Shown here: one piece after another, positions 1 through 7,330 of the stretch | Layout of the letters: every line of letters begins with the position of its first letter | Numbering within the stretch: position 1 is the first letter of the stretch | Source of the DNA: Heritagella sp051881655 | GTDB taxonomy: Bacteria > Bacillota > Clostridia > Oscillospirales > Acutalibacteraceae | Reading direction: 5' to 3' | NCBI GenBank assembly: GCA_051881655.1 | Contig: JBJEQH010000180.1 | Location: 1-33,871, forward strand | Length of the DNA stretch: 33,871 nt | Position numbers and translations under genes: made by a program | Notes under the pieces: model-generated | The model's input: only the letters and a program-made list of their open reading frames with translations | Told to the model about the DNA's origin: nothing | Databases searched by the model: none

Positions 1-489
1 CACCTGATTGACGGCCGGGAGAATCTCCACGGTCTCGCAGAAATTGATCAGAACATGGGGATAGAAGTTCGAAACACCGATGGCCCGCAGCTTGCCCTCT
101 CTGCAGGCATCCTCCATGGCCCGCCATGCCGAAAAATAATCCCCCATCGCCTGGTGCAGCAGATAGAGATCGAGATATTCCAGCCCGCTTTTCTTCAGCG
201 AAGTATCAATCGCCTTTTTTGCCGCGTCATAATTCTTCATATCGGCAACCCACATTTTGCTGGTCACCTGGATTTCCTCCCGCGTGCATATTCCCTCGGC
301 AATGGCCTGCCGCACGGCATCACCCACGGCATCCTCATTGGTATAAGACGCCGCCGTATCAATCAGGCGGTACCCGGCACGGATGGCCTCCAGCACCGAC
401 TGCCGGCATTCCCCTTTCTCCGGCACACGAAATACTCCGAACCCCATCATCGGGATCTCTCTTCCGTTGTTCAGTTTTGCAAATTCCAT
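1..489 (-). CDS. Aldo/keto reductase, C-terminus cut off by window edge
   Basis: NADPH-dependent carbonyl reductase of the aldo/keto reductase superfamily, a soluble TIM-barrel enzyme; the substrate cannot be told. The 163 visible residues are about 60 percent of the usual 270-280. All four catalytic residues of the family are in place: Asp44 and Tyr49 (IDTAASYTNE), Lys78 (VTSKMW) and His112 (LYLLHQ). Strand motifs such as IGVSNF near residue 138 follow the normal order. The ATG is preceded by a G-rich Shine-Dalgarno sequence. The gene is divergent from the MerR regulator at 684-1082 and has a MerR-type promoter, so it is probably that regulator's target. Truncation is only due to the window boundary. 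Confidence 0.93.
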   Translation of the reverse strand, partial: MEFAKLNNGREIPMMGFGVFRVPEKGECRQSVLEAIRAGYRLIDTAASYTNEDAVGDAVRQAIAEGICTREEIQVTSKMWVADMKNYDAAKKAIDTSLKKSGLEYLDLYLLHQAMGDYFSAWRAMEDACREGKLRAIGVSNFYPHVLINFCETVEILPAVNQV

Positions 490-555
490 GGAAAATCCCC
501 CTTTTGTGTTTTTTCTTTTCGCTTTGAAAACACCGGGTTCCCCGCACCCGTCTCC

Positions 556-584
556 TTGTTTTCCGGAGAAAAAGATGCTATAAT
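556..584 (+). promoter_or_regulatory. Promoter of the MerR regulator gene
   Basis: A TTGTTT -35 element (556-561) and a perfect TATAAT -10 element (579-584) are separated by 17 bp on the plus strand. The transcript would start near 591 and run through the operator region into the merR-family gene at 684, giving a leader of about 90 bases. Inferred from sequence match only. Confidence 0.5.
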
Positions 585-626
585 CCGGTTGTACCTATCG
601 ATTATAACAACCGGTTGTAACTATCG
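585..626. repeat. Direct repeat in the regulator/reductase intergenic region
   Basis: Two 16-bp copies, CCGGTTGTACCTATCG (585-600) and CCGGTTGTAACTATCG (611-626), differ by one base and lie 26 bp apart. The second overlaps a perfect 12-bp palindrome, ACAACCGGTTGT (607-618). These are likely binding sites of the adjacent MerR-family protein. Confidence 0.7.
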
Positions 627-631
627 GTCAA
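601..631 (-). promoter_or_regulatory. MerR-type promoter (19-bp spacer) for the aldo/keto reductase
   Basis: On the minus strand a TTGACC -35 element (626-631) and a TATAAT -10 element (601-606) are separated by 19 bp instead of the usual 17. MerR-family activators are known to work on such over-long spacers by twisting the DNA. The spacer carries the perfect palindrome ACAACCGGTTGT (607-618), as expected for a MerR operator. The predicted transcript reads into the aldo/keto reductase at 489. Confidence 0.8.
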
Positions 632-683
632 GGGGTTTTGCCCATTCTTTTTGGAATTTTTTCAAAAATTGGAGGAGAGCTTT

Positions 684-1082
684 ATGTACACCATGCTGCA
701 GGTCTGCGAAGAGGCCCATATGACCTATCAAACCCTGAAATACTACTGCAACGAGGGGTTGGTCCCCCATGTAAAGCGCGACCGGAACAACCGCCGCGTT
801 TTTGATGAGCGGGATGTACAGTGGATCAAAAGCCTTGTGTGCCTGAAAAAATGCGGCATGAGCATCCAGGAAATGAAAGAATATCTGGCGCTGTGCCTGC
901 AGGGGAAGAGCACCATCCCGCAGCGAAAAAAGATGCTGGAAAATAAGCAGCAGGCGCTGCGGGCTTCTATCCGGGAGTTGGAGGAGAGTGTTGCGTTTAT
1001 CGACTGGAAGCAGAATTTTTATGACGAGGTGCTCGCCGGCAAACGCCCTTACACCAGTAATCTGATTTGTTCAGAGGAATAG
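684..1082 (+). CDS. MerR-family transcriptional regulator
   Basis: A 132-residue DNA-binding regulator. The N-terminal winged helix-turn-helix (about residues 5-70) shows MerR features: the start of the HTH (LQVCEEAHMTYQTLKYYCNEGLV), the RNNRRVFDERDV wing region and the LVCLKKCGMSIQEMKEYL second helix pair. Residues 80-115 form the long dimerisation helix. There is no conserved metal-binding cysteine cluster at the C-terminus, so it resembles the NmlR/AdhR-like group that often controls aldehyde or electrophile detoxification genes. The ATG at 684 is chosen because GGAGGAG lies 6 bases upstream; an in-frame start at 651 lacks a site. It is divergent from the aldo/keto reductase. Confidence 0.93.
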   Translation: MYTMLQVCEEAHMTYQTLKYYCNEGLVPHVKRDRNNRRVFDERDVQWIKSLVCLKKCGMSIQEMKEYLALCLQGKSTIPQRKKMLENKQQALRASIRELEESVAFIDWKQNFYDEVLAGKRPYTSNLICSEE

Positions 1083-1143
1083 CCATGAAAGAGAACCCGG
1101 ATCCCCCCAATCGGATAAAGAAAAACCGCCTGGTTAATGAACT

Positions 1144-1282
1144 GCACCCCATTACTACAACAACTGCCGCATCAAGGCAAAGCTGAAGGGCTTGCCGCCT
1201 GCTCTTCACAGACAACAAGCCCTTTCGGTTGCTTGAACAATTTTTGCTTTCAAATATTGTCTAACTTTTCGGGGTCACTTCA
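1144..1282 (+). mobile_element. Relic of an IS3-family insertion sequence (3' end)
   Basis: The segment holds the last codons of an IS3-family transposase (1150-1236) followed by a 25-bp element at 1258-1282 that reads TGTCTAACTTTTCGGGG and ends TCACTTCA. Its complement begins TGAAGTGACCCC, which resembles the terminal inverted repeats of IS3-family elements of Firmicutes. No left end or remaining transposase is present, so the element is dead. The identification rests on remembered family consensus, not on a search. Confidence 0.72.
1150..1236 (+). pseudogene. IS3-family transposase C-terminal fragment
   Basis: The frame starting at 1150 reads HYYNNCRIKAKLKGLPPALH and continues to a TGA at 1234-1236. 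The pattern YYNN-RIKAKLKGL-P is the well-known C-terminal signature of the IS3/IS150-type DDE transposase (OrfB). An in-frame stop at 1138-1140 and the lack of any upstream catalytic domain show that it is a remnant of 28 codons. Confidence 0.75.
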
Positions 1283-1337
1283 TAACGGACTCAGGCGGTT
1301 TTTTTCGAGGCTTTCAAAGCCGGCGGCTTCCGGAGAA

Positions 1338-1760
1338 TCAGGTTTTTTGGAAAAACTCCTGCGAGCAGCCGCGGCAGCGAACCTGAATTTTCCCCTTTCC
1401 CCGGGGGGCCCGCTGCCAGTCGTGACAGTGAGGGCAGCGAAAATATTTGTAGACCTTTCTGTCCCGCCAGATGGTGCGCCGCATCCGGAACCAGGCGCAC
1501 ACCGGGCGCCATCCGGACAAAAACCACTGGTTTTCCTTTTCACGCGCCGGCCAATTGCGGGAGAACATGCGGAAAAAAGTGTAGAAATACAGCGCGTATC
1601 CCAGCAAAATCAAGATCACTCCGACCACGCCGTTTACGATCTGTCCCACCAGTGTGAGAATCAGCCCCAGGATCATCGTCGCCATGCAGAGCTGATCTGC
1701 ACCGCGCCGTCCGGTCATAAATTGCTGCAATTTCCATGCCAGCTTCTGAAAAAAAGTCAT
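1338..1760 (-). CDS. Small membrane protein with C-terminal zinc ribbon
   Basis: A 140-residue protein of unknown function. Residues 23-63 are strongly hydrophobic and form one hairpin of two membrane segments (around CMATMILGLILTLVGQIVNG and the following VVGVILILLGYALYFYTFF). The C-terminal part carries CPHC (Cys109, Cys112) and CRGC (Cys129, Cys132), a four-cysteine zinc ribbon facing the cytoplasm. The architecture is common among clostridial housekeeping-type hypothetical proteins. The start is the ATG at 1760 with AGGAAGG about 10 bases upstream. Its own promoter lies at 1800-1827. The TGA stop is 56 bp from the IS3 relic. Confidence 0.82.
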   Translation of the reverse strand: MTFFQKLAWKLQQFMTGRRGADQLCMATMILGLILTLVGQIVNGVVGVILILLGYALYFYTFFRMFSRNWPAREKENQWFLSGWRPVCAWFRMRRTIWRDRKVYKYFRCPHCHDWQRAPRGKGKIQVRCRGCSQEFFQKT

Positions 1761-1799
1761 ACTCTGTACGCCTTCCTGCCAAAAAGTTTCTTTTTCTCC

Positions 1800-1827
1800 A
1801 TTATAGTCGAAGAATTCCGGCGTACAA
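1800..1827 (-). promoter_or_regulatory. Promoter of the zinc-ribbon membrane protein gene
   Basis: On the minus strand TTGTAC (1822-1827) and a perfect TATAAT (1800-1805) are separated by 16 bp, placing the start of transcription about 33 bases before the ATG at 1760. Confidence 0.55.
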
Positions 1828-1880
1828 GAGCCTGCAAAGGAAGTTTAAAGTAAGTTTACACTTCCGCCATAAACGGAGCC

Positions 1881-2882
1881 TTACTGTACACCCGTATTTC
1901 CCGGCGGTGTATATGGCGGAGCCGTGGGGGGAACCTCCGGTCCGTTTGAAGAATTCCAGGGCCCGGGATACGGCCCGTATCCCGCATAGGGGGGATTTTC
2001 CGGCGAGAATCCCAGTTCCTGCGGCATGACAAATCGGTAATAAAAACCGCGGTCCCGCAAACACAGATAGAGTTCGCACAGCGTTGCCTCCATATAGGGA
2101 TCAACAAAATATGTGGTCACGGCCGACAGCAGTCCCAGCATCATCTGCCCGGGGATGGAGGCACTGATATCAAAGCCGCTGCGGGCAAATACCATCAGGT
2201 TTACCATACCGAACGGAATCTGAGCTGCCAATGCTGCCAGAAGATACCATCCCAAAAAAGAAAACTGCAAGACCAGAATTTTCCCTTTTGATCCATTGGT
2301 CAGGCGACTGCTGATCTGCCGTGCCTGCTGTCCGGTCAGCTGCGGATTTTCCGCCAGCAGATAGGGAACCTGACTGTACTCCAGCGCCTTGATAATTCCG
2401 GGCACCACCAGCAGGAGGGACCACACCGCAACGAGAAGCCCGGTCGTCAGCAGAGCGCCCAGCCGGCGGGCGTATCCCGAGCGAAATGCCATGAATATAT
2501 CTTTCACCCGGCCCTGTCCGCTGTGATTGCGGATATAAAACCGCGACAGCCCAACCTGCAGAGGGATCGCCAAAAACACCGATGACAGCAGCGCCAAAAA
2601 GGCAAATACCGAGTACAGCGCCTCACAGTTCTCCTCCCCGGTAAACAGGCTGTGTACCCCAATGGGAAGAGCCGACCCGCTCTGCCAGTTGAATACTACG
2701 GCATAATTGGCCGAGTAGCTGTAGTACCAGGTTGGATACTGCAGCTGAAATGCGTAGTTATACAGATAGGGAAACACTCCGCCGATTATACCAGCCAGCA
2801 GTGTTGCCATCAGGGCGGTGCGATACCGTCCGTCCCCCAGGGCAATTCTTGCATTCCGTTTCAGAATTTTGCGATCCCACAT
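1881..2882 (-). CDS. DUF975 family membrane protein
   Basis: A 333-residue polytopic membrane protein of the DUF975 family; function unknown. Recognisable features are the N-terminal MWDRKILKRNARIALGDGRY segment leading into the first membrane helix, the central FRSGYARRLGALLTTGLLV and LLLVVPGIIKALEYSQVPYL segments, and the pattern PYLLAENPQLTGQQA that is usual in this family. Five to six membrane segments are visible. The last 40 residues are proline/glycine/tyrosine-rich and probably a disordered cytoplasmic tail. The start at 2882 is taken because a purine-rich AAAGGAGGAGGGGG tract precedes it by about 10 bases; an in-frame start at 2933 would place that tract inside the gene. Confidence 0.87.
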   Translation of the reverse strand: MWDRKILKRNARIALGDGRYRTALMATLLAGIIGGVFPYLYNYAFQLQYPTWYYSYSANYAVVFNWQSGSALPIGVHSLFTGEENCEALYSVFAFLALLSSVFLAIPLQVGLSRFYIRNHSGQGRVKDIFMAFRSGYARRLGALLTTGLLVAVWSLLLVVPGIIKALEYSQVPYLLAENPQLTGQQARQISSRLTNGSKGKILVLQFSFLGWYLLAALAAQIPFGMVNLMVFARSGFDISASIPGQMMLGLLSAVTTYFVDPYMEATLCELYLCLRDRGFYYRFVMPQELGFSPENPPYAGYGPYPGPWNSSNGPEVPPTAPPYTPPGNTGVQ

Positions 2883-2995
2883 ACAGAAACAGCCCCCTCC
2901 TCCTTTGAAAAAGAAATCCATTTTTTGTATCATACCGCAAATTTATATAAATTACCAGAATTTCATGAAAATTTATTGGCTTTTCGGCAGATATT

Positions 2996-3035
2996 TTTTA
3001 AAAAAGGGCGCCCCGTTTCCCGGGACGCCCCTTTT
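2996..3035 (-). terminator. Intrinsic terminator of the ilv operon
   Basis: Downstream of ilvC on the minus strand, a stem of about 15 bp (AAAAGGGGCGTCCCG paired with CGGGGCGCCCTTTTT, one wobble and small imperfections) closes a five-base loop and ends in a run of six T. It lies 25 bases after the ilvC stop. Confidence 0.85.
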
Positions 3036-3060
3036 CCTTCGGTTTTGCAGAGCACTGGGA

Positions 3061-4098
3061 TTATTCCTGATACTTATCCTCGTCGCTCCAGCTATACATC
3101 TTGCGCAGCTCCGCGCCCACGGCCTCGAGCTGATGCTCGGCCTTGATGCGGCGGCAGGCATTGAAGTGAGCACGGCCGTTCTTGTTCTCGGCAATCCACT
3201 TGGAGGCGAAGGTGCCGTCCTGAATTTCGGACAGGATCTTCTTCATTTCCTTCTTGGTCTCGTCGGTGATCAGGCGCTTGCCGGTCTCGTAGTCGCCAAA
3301 CTCGGCGGTATCGGAGATGGAGTACCGCATGAGGGAGAAGCCGCCCTTGTAGATCAGGTCAACGATCAGCTTCATCTCATGGATGCACTCGAAGTAGGCA
3401 TTCTCGGGAGCATATCCGGCCTCGACCAGCGTCTCAAAGCCAGCCTGCATCAGGGCGGTTACGCCGCCGCACAGAACAGCCTGCTCGCCGAACAGGTCGG
3501 TCTCGGTCTCGATCTTAAAGGTGGTCTCCATGATGGCCGCACGGGCACCGCCGATGCCGGCGCCATAGGCCAGCGCCACATCCAGGCAGTGACCGGTGTA
3601 GTCCTGCTCAATGGCTACCAGGCAGGGTACGCCCTTGCCCTCGACATATTCGCTGCGGACGGTGTGGCCCGGGCCCTTGGGGGCGATCATGAATACGTCC
3701 ACATTCTTCGGCGGCTTGATCTGGCCGAAATGAATGTTAAAGCCATGGGCAAACGCGATGGCCTTGCCCTCGGTCAGGTTGGGCTCGATGTCCTTCTTGT
3801 ACATATCCGCCTGGCGCTCATCGGGGATCAGGATCATAATGATGTCGGCAGCCTTGGTGGCATCGGCCACATTCATCACGGTCAGGCCGTGCTTTCTGGC
3901 CTTCTCAGCGCTCTTGCTGCCCTCATACAGGCCAACGATGACGTTGACGCCGCTGTCATGCAGGTTCAGCGCATGGGCATGGCCCTGGCTGCCGTAGCCG
4001 ATAATGGCAACGGTCTTGCCCTTGAGCACATTGATGTCGCAATCCGCTTCGTAGTAGATTTTCAGATCCGATCTTACCTTCTTGTCTTCGCTAACCAT
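3061..4098 (-). CDS. ilvC: Ketol-acid reductoisomerase
   Basis: Converts 2-acetolactate (or 2-aceto-2-hydroxybutyrate) to the dihydroxy acid in valine, leucine and isoleucine synthesis, using NAD(P)H and Mg. At 345 residues it is a class I enzyme. The Rossmann motif GYGSQGHAHALNL follows VAIIG; the cofactor loop is GLYEGSKS. The knotted C-terminal domain contains ETETDLFGEQAVLCGG with the metal-binding acidic residues, and the conserved AYFECIHEMKLIVDLIY stretch. The ATG at 4098 has AGGAGG 9 bases upstream. It is the last gene of ilvB-ilvN-ilvC, 81 bp after ilvN, with a hairpin in the gap. The acidic residue in the cofactor loop might favour NADH, but that is inference. Confidence 0.97.
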   Translation of the reverse strand: MVSEDKKVRSDLKIYYEADCDINVLKGKTVAIIGYGSQGHAHALNLHDSGVNVIVGLYEGSKSAEKARKHGLTVMNVADATKAADIIMILIPDERQADMYKKDIEPNLTEGKAIAFAHGFNIHFGQIKPPKNVDVFMIAPKGPGHTVRSEYVEGKGVPCLVAIEQDYTGHCLDVALAYGAGIGGARAAIMETTFKIETETDLFGEQAVLCGGVTALMQAGFETLVEAGYAPENAYFECIHEMKLIVDLIYKGGFSLMRYSISDTAEFGDYETGKRLITDETKKEMKKILSEIQDGTFASKWIAENKNGRAHFNACRRIKAEHQLEAVGAELRKMYSWSDEDKYQE

Positions 4099-4130
4099 TT
4101 TCTCGTTCCTCCTAAAGAACAATATAATCC

Positions 4131-4160
4131 GATCACGGCCGGGAACTTCCGCCCGTGATC
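4131..4160 (-). other. Hairpin in the ilvN-ilvC spacer
   Basis: GATCACGG (4131-4138) and CCGTGATC (4153-4160) form a perfect 8-bp stem with a 14-base loop in the transcript. It is not followed by a T run, so it is not a terminator. It may be an mRNA processing or stabilising element that adjusts ilvC expression relative to ilvBN. Confidence 0.5.
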
Positions 4161-4179
4161 CTATATGGCAGGCGGCCGG

Positions 4180-4677
4180 TTACCGGCCGCGTGTAACGGC
4201 GTCGCCTTTTTCCATGGCGATCGTACCGGTACGCACAATTTCACGCACCCCATAGGGCTGCAGCAGGGTGAACAGGGTCTCGGCGCGGTCCGCCGTCCCG
4301 GCAAAGCGCAGGGTGACGGTTTTCAGCCCCACGTCGATGATCTCCGAGCGCATCATGTTGGCGATCTCGATCACCTCGGGGCGCTGGGCCGCCGTACAGC
4401 TTACTTTGATCAGGCACAGCTCACAGCTGAGGTACTTCCCCCCGGCGGACAGGTTTTTCACCTTGATTACCGGGATGATCTTATTCAGCTGCTTTTCCAC
4501 CTGCTCGACAATGCGCTCGTCACCATCCACCACGATGGTGATCCGCGAGGTCTCGGGGCTCTCCGTTTCGCCCACGGCCAGTGAGTCGATATTAAAGCCG
4601 CGGCGGCTGAACAGCCCGACCACTTTGGACAGAACGCCCGGCTGGTTTTCCACCAGCACCGATAAGGTATATTTCAT
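4180..4677 (-). CDS. ilvN: Acetolactate synthase, regulatory small subunit
   Basis: Regulatory subunit that activates the IlvB catalytic subunit and confers feedback inhibition by valine. The 165 residues match the usual length of the long (two-domain) form. Residues 1-75 are an ACT domain starting YTLSVLVENQPGVLSKVVGL-type sequence, with the NQPGVL and RRGFNIDSL motifs that line the valine site. Residues 80-160 are the C-terminal domain (AAQRPEVIEIANMMRSEIID). It lies 19 bp after ilvB, so the two are certainly cotranscribed. ilvH is an equally valid symbol. Confidence 0.96.
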   Translation of the reverse strand: MKYTLSVLVENQPGVLSKVVGLFSRRGFNIDSLAVGETESPETSRITIVVDGDERIVEQVEKQLNKIIPVIKVKNLSAGGKYLSCELCLIKVSCTAAQRPEVIEIANMMRSEIIDVGLKTVTLRFAGTADRAETLFTLLQPYGVREIVRTGTIAMEKGDAVTRGR

Positions 4678-4696
4678 AATTCCGGCACCCCTTTCC

Positions 4697-6319
4697 TTAA
4701 ATGGTGGGCGTATCGGGATCTACCCGGCACACCAGCACATAGGGGCCCTCGCTGCGGAGCATCTCGGCGGCGTATTCCTCCGCCTGGCGGTTGCTCTCCG
4801 CCCGCACGGCGGTAATACCGTAGGAGCGGCACAGCTGCACAAAATCCGGATTGCCGTCCAGCAGGGTGGCCTCGTACCGGCTGCCGTACAGCTTATCCTG
4901 CAGCTCTTTGACCATCCCCAGGCGGGAATTGTCCATCAGGACCAGTTTGACCGGCACCTGCTGCTGGCAGGCAGTCGCCAGCTCCATCATGCTCATCTGG
5001 AACGACCCGTCGCCGCAGATGGCCACCACCTGGCGGTGGGGCTTGGCGATTTTGGCGCCGATGGCCGCCGGCAGGGCATATCCCATGGTGCCCAGGCCGC
5101 CGCTTGTCAAAAAGCGCCCCTCTTTTACATTGAAGTTGCGGGCCGACCAGATCTGGTTCTGCCCCACATCCGCCACGAGAATGGCCGTATCGTCCATCAT
5201 CCGGGACAGGGCGCGGATGAACGAGCGGGGTTCCACGCAGTCCTCCCGGTCCTCGCCGGTGGGGATGTACGCCGTTTTGTATCCGATGACGGTCTGCCGC
5301 CACGGTTCGATGTCCAGCGGCTCGGCCTTCTCGGCAAAGCGGGCCAGCACCTGCTGGATATCGCCCACAATGGGAATATCCACCGGAATATTCTTGCCGA
5401 TCTCCGCCGGGTCGATATCAATATGAATAATCTGGGTGTTCTTTGCAATCTGCTCGGGAGCGGTGATCGCCCGGTCGCCCACGCGGGCGCCGCACAGAAG
5501 GATCAGATCGCTCTCGCGCATGGCGCGGTTGGCATAGGTGCGCCCGTGGGTTCCGATCATGCCCAGATACTGGGGTGTATCCATGGGAATCACACCGATA
5601 CCCATCATGGTGGCCACAATGGGAATCCCCGTCTTGCGGGCAAACGCCTTCATTTCCTCCCGGGCACCGGCCAGCACCACGCCGCCGCCGCAGCAAATCA
5701 GCGGGCGTTTGGCCTGCTGAATCGCGGTCAGGGCCCTTTTAATCTGCAGGCCATTTCCCTCGGTGCGGGGCTTATATCCCACAATGTCCGCCACTGCCGG
5801 ATAGGAGAACTCCCCTTCCACCAGGCTCTGCTGCACATCCACCGGCACATCAATCAGCACCGGACCGGGCCGTCCCGTGGACGCAATGGCAAACGCTTCT
5901 TTAAATACCCGCGGCAGATCTGCGGCGTTCTTCACCAGATAGCTGTGCTTGGTGAACGACTCACAGGCACCGGTCACGTCGGCCTCCTGGAACACATCGC
6001 GCCCCAGCAGCTCGCTGTTCACCTGGCCGGAAATCGCCACCAGCGGGATCGAATCCATATACGCCGTCGCCAGTCCAGTGATCAGGTTGGTGGCCCCGGG
6101 GCCCGAGGTAACGATACACACGCCCACCTTCCCGCTGCTGCGGGCATAGCCGCTGGCCTCGTGAGCCGCATTCTGCTCCTGCCGTACCAGCACATGACGG
6201 ATGTTCGTATGATAAAGCTCATCATAGAACGGACAAATCGCCGCACCGGGATACCCGAATGCAACCTCTACCTGCTCTTCCTGCAGACATCTCACCATGA
6301 TCTGCGCACCGCTGATCAT
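4697..6319 (-). CDS. ilvB: Acetolactate synthase, catalytic large subunit
   Basis: Thiamine-diphosphate enzyme that condenses two pyruvates (or pyruvate and 2-oxobutyrate), the first committed step of branched-chain amino acid synthesis. 540 residues, slightly short for the family. The catalytic glutamate is Glu48 in RQEQNAAHEASGYAR. The FAD-region motif GTHGRTYANRA and the central domain follow. The ThDP/Mg site is GDG at 436-438 with Asn464 completing the GDG-X25-N motif. The N-terminal FGYPGAAICPFYDEL matches the family's FGxPG pattern. The ATG at 6319 has an AGGAAGTGAGG ribosome site. First gene of the operon; its promoter is at 6372-6400. No T-box or leader-peptide attenuator is visible in the 45-base leader, unlike many Firmicute ilv operons. 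Confidence 0.97.
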   Translation of the reverse strand: MISGAQIMVRCLQEEQVEVAFGYPGAAICPFYDELYHTNIRHVLVRQEQNAAHEASGYARSSGKVGVCIVTSGPGATNLITGLATAYMDSIPLVAISGQVNSELLGRDVFQEADVTGACESFTKHSYLVKNAADLPRVFKEAFAIASTGRPGPVLIDVPVDVQQSLVEGEFSYPAVADIVGYKPRTEGNGLQIKRALTAIQQAKRPLICCGGGVVLAGAREEMKAFARKTGIPIVATMMGIGVIPMDTPQYLGMIGTHGRTYANRAMRESDLILLCGARVGDRAITAPEQIAKNTQIIHIDIDPAEIGKNIPVDIPIVGDIQQVLARFAEKAEPLDIEPWRQTVIGYKTAYIPTGEDREDCVEPRSFIRALSRMMDDTAILVADVGQNQIWSARNFNVKEGRFLTSGGLGTMGYALPAAIGAKIAKPHRQVVAICGDGSFQMSMMELATACQQQVPVKLVLMDNSRLGMVKELQDKLYGSRYEATLLDGNPDFVQLCRSYGITAVRAESNRQAEEYAAEMLRSEGPYVLVCRVDPDTPTI

Positions 6320-6371
6320 CCGCCCTCACTTCCTTTTCTCCCATTCTTCCCTTTGAAAGGGAAGTCCTTTA

Positions 6372-6400
6372 ATTATATACGCCCGTTCTTTTATCGTCAA
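6372..6400 (-). promoter_or_regulatory. Promoter of the ilvBNC operon
   Basis: On the minus strand TTGACG (6395-6400) and TATAAT (6372-6377) have an ideal 17-bp spacer. The short leader contains a palindrome, CTTCCCTTT/AAAGGGAAG (6346-6364), upstream of the ribosome site. This palindrome could bind a repressor or fold as a small RNA hairpin. Confidence 0.8.
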
Positions 6401-6519
6401 GATGCGGACTGGCTTTTGGGGCTCTTTTCCCCGGCAATTCTGCCATTTTTACAAAAGCCCCCTTTTCTTTTGTGCTTTTTCCCCCGGAAACCGGAAAAGG
6501 AACCACGGAACCATTTTTC

Positions 6520-7182
6520 TCATTTTGCCATTTCCAGCAGCGCATCCTGCAATTCCGCCACGCTTCGGGCAAAAACACGGGCCCCCTCCTGCTCCATTTC
6601 CGCCCGGGTTCCATAGCCATACAGCACCCCGACAAACCGCACGCCCGCTTCTCTGGCGCCGCGGGCATCGAACAGTGTGTCACCCACCATCAGGGTCTGT
6701 CCGGGCGCGGTACCCATTGTATCCATGGCCTTTTCAATAATCTGCCCTTTGGTCATGGGGTGCAGATCCGTATCCCCGCAGAAAACTCCGTCAAAAAGAG
6801 CCGTCATTCCAAAATGATCCAGAATTCTCCCGGTAAACCGAGCCGGTTTCGAGGTAGCCACCCCCAAACGCAGCCCCTCCTGCCGCAGGCGGTGCAGCAT
6901 GGGGACAATTCCCTCATAGGGGGCATTCATCAGGGCGCCCTCTTTTTCATAATGCACCCGATACCGGCGCACCGCCTCTTCGCACTCGGTCTCGCTCAGC
7001 CCTGCCAGCAAACGAAAGCTGTCGCCCAGCGGCGGTCCCACAAAGCGGCGCATCTCCTCCTGCGGGGGCAGGGGCTTTCCCATTTCCTCCAAGGCGCGCT
7101 GTACACACAGCAAAATTCCCGGGTGGGAGCACGTCAGCGTCCCGTCCAGGTCGAAAAGCAGCAGCGTCGGCGTTTTTTTCAT
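6520..7182 (-). CDS. HAD-family hydrolase, phosphoglycolate phosphatase-like
   Basis: A 220-residue cytoplasmic phosphatase of the haloacid dehalogenase superfamily, Gph/PgpB-like subgroup with an alpha-helical cap. Motif I is LLLFDLDGTL with nucleophile Asp11 and acid/base Asp13. Motif II is the Thr/Ser at GVATSKPARF (Ser and Lys near residue 115), and motif IV is MVGDTLFDARGAREAG. The cap between residues 20 and 85 contains FVGPPLGDSF, typical of phosphoglycolate phosphatase-like members. The true substrate cannot be decided from sequence. The gene has its own promoter (7257-7286). It is followed by the ilv operon in the same direction, but that operon has an independent promoter. Confidence 0.93.
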   Translation of the reverse strand: MKKTPTLLLFDLDGTLTCSHPGILLCVQRALEEMGKPLPPQEEMRRFVGPPLGDSFRLLAGLSETECEEAVRRYRVHYEKEGALMNAPYEGIVPMLHRLRQEGLRLGVATSKPARFTGRILDHFGMTALFDGVFCGDTDLHPMTKGQIIEKAMDTMGTAPGQTLMVGDTLFDARGAREAGVRFVGVLYGYGTRAEMEQEGARVFARSVAELQDALLEMAK

Positions 7183-7213
7183 CGCTTTCTTTCCCCTTTC
7201 CTTTTTCTGTGCA

Positions 7214-7243
7214 TTGAAAAGGGCATCCCTTTCATGCTATAAT
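7214..7243 (+). promoter_or_regulatory. Promoter of the DUF1624-Nudix-PIN operon
   Basis: TTGAAA (7214-7219) and TATAAT (7238-7243) are separated by 18 bp on the plus strand, about 80 bases before the TTG start at 7331. Confidence 0.6.
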
Positions 7244-7256
7244 TTCTTTCAGAAGC

Positions 7257-7286
7257 ATTGTAGCACATTTTTGCATAAACGGTAAA
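7257..7286 (-). promoter_or_regulatory. Promoter of the HAD hydrolase gene
   Basis: On the minus strand TTTACC (7281-7286) and TACAAT (7257-7262) are separated by 18 bp. The two promoters in this divergent spacer run away from each other with the -10 boxes only 13 bp apart. Confidence 0.45.
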
Positions 7287-7330
7287 GCCTCCCCATAAAG
7301 GGCGGCACTGCCAGAACATGAGGTGACCTT

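Noticed and set aside
1083..1143. Short frame starting at the ATG at 1084 after the MerR gene
   Set aside because: No ribosome site of its own; it runs without recognisable features into the IS relic and was judged to be non-coding.
2929..2957. Promoter for the DUF975 gene
   Set aside because: TATGAT is present but the -35 position (TGGTAA) matches only three of six consensus bases; not listed as a feature.
6401..6519. Possible terminator for the HAD gene
   Set aside because: Only short G/C stems (four base pairs) without a clear stem-plus-T-run arrangement can be drawn.
2818..6616. Long plus-strand open frames opposite ilvC, ilvN and ilvB
   Set aside because: They lie wholly antisense to clearly identified ilv genes, have no family features and no ribosome sites. 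GC-rich codon structure explains them.
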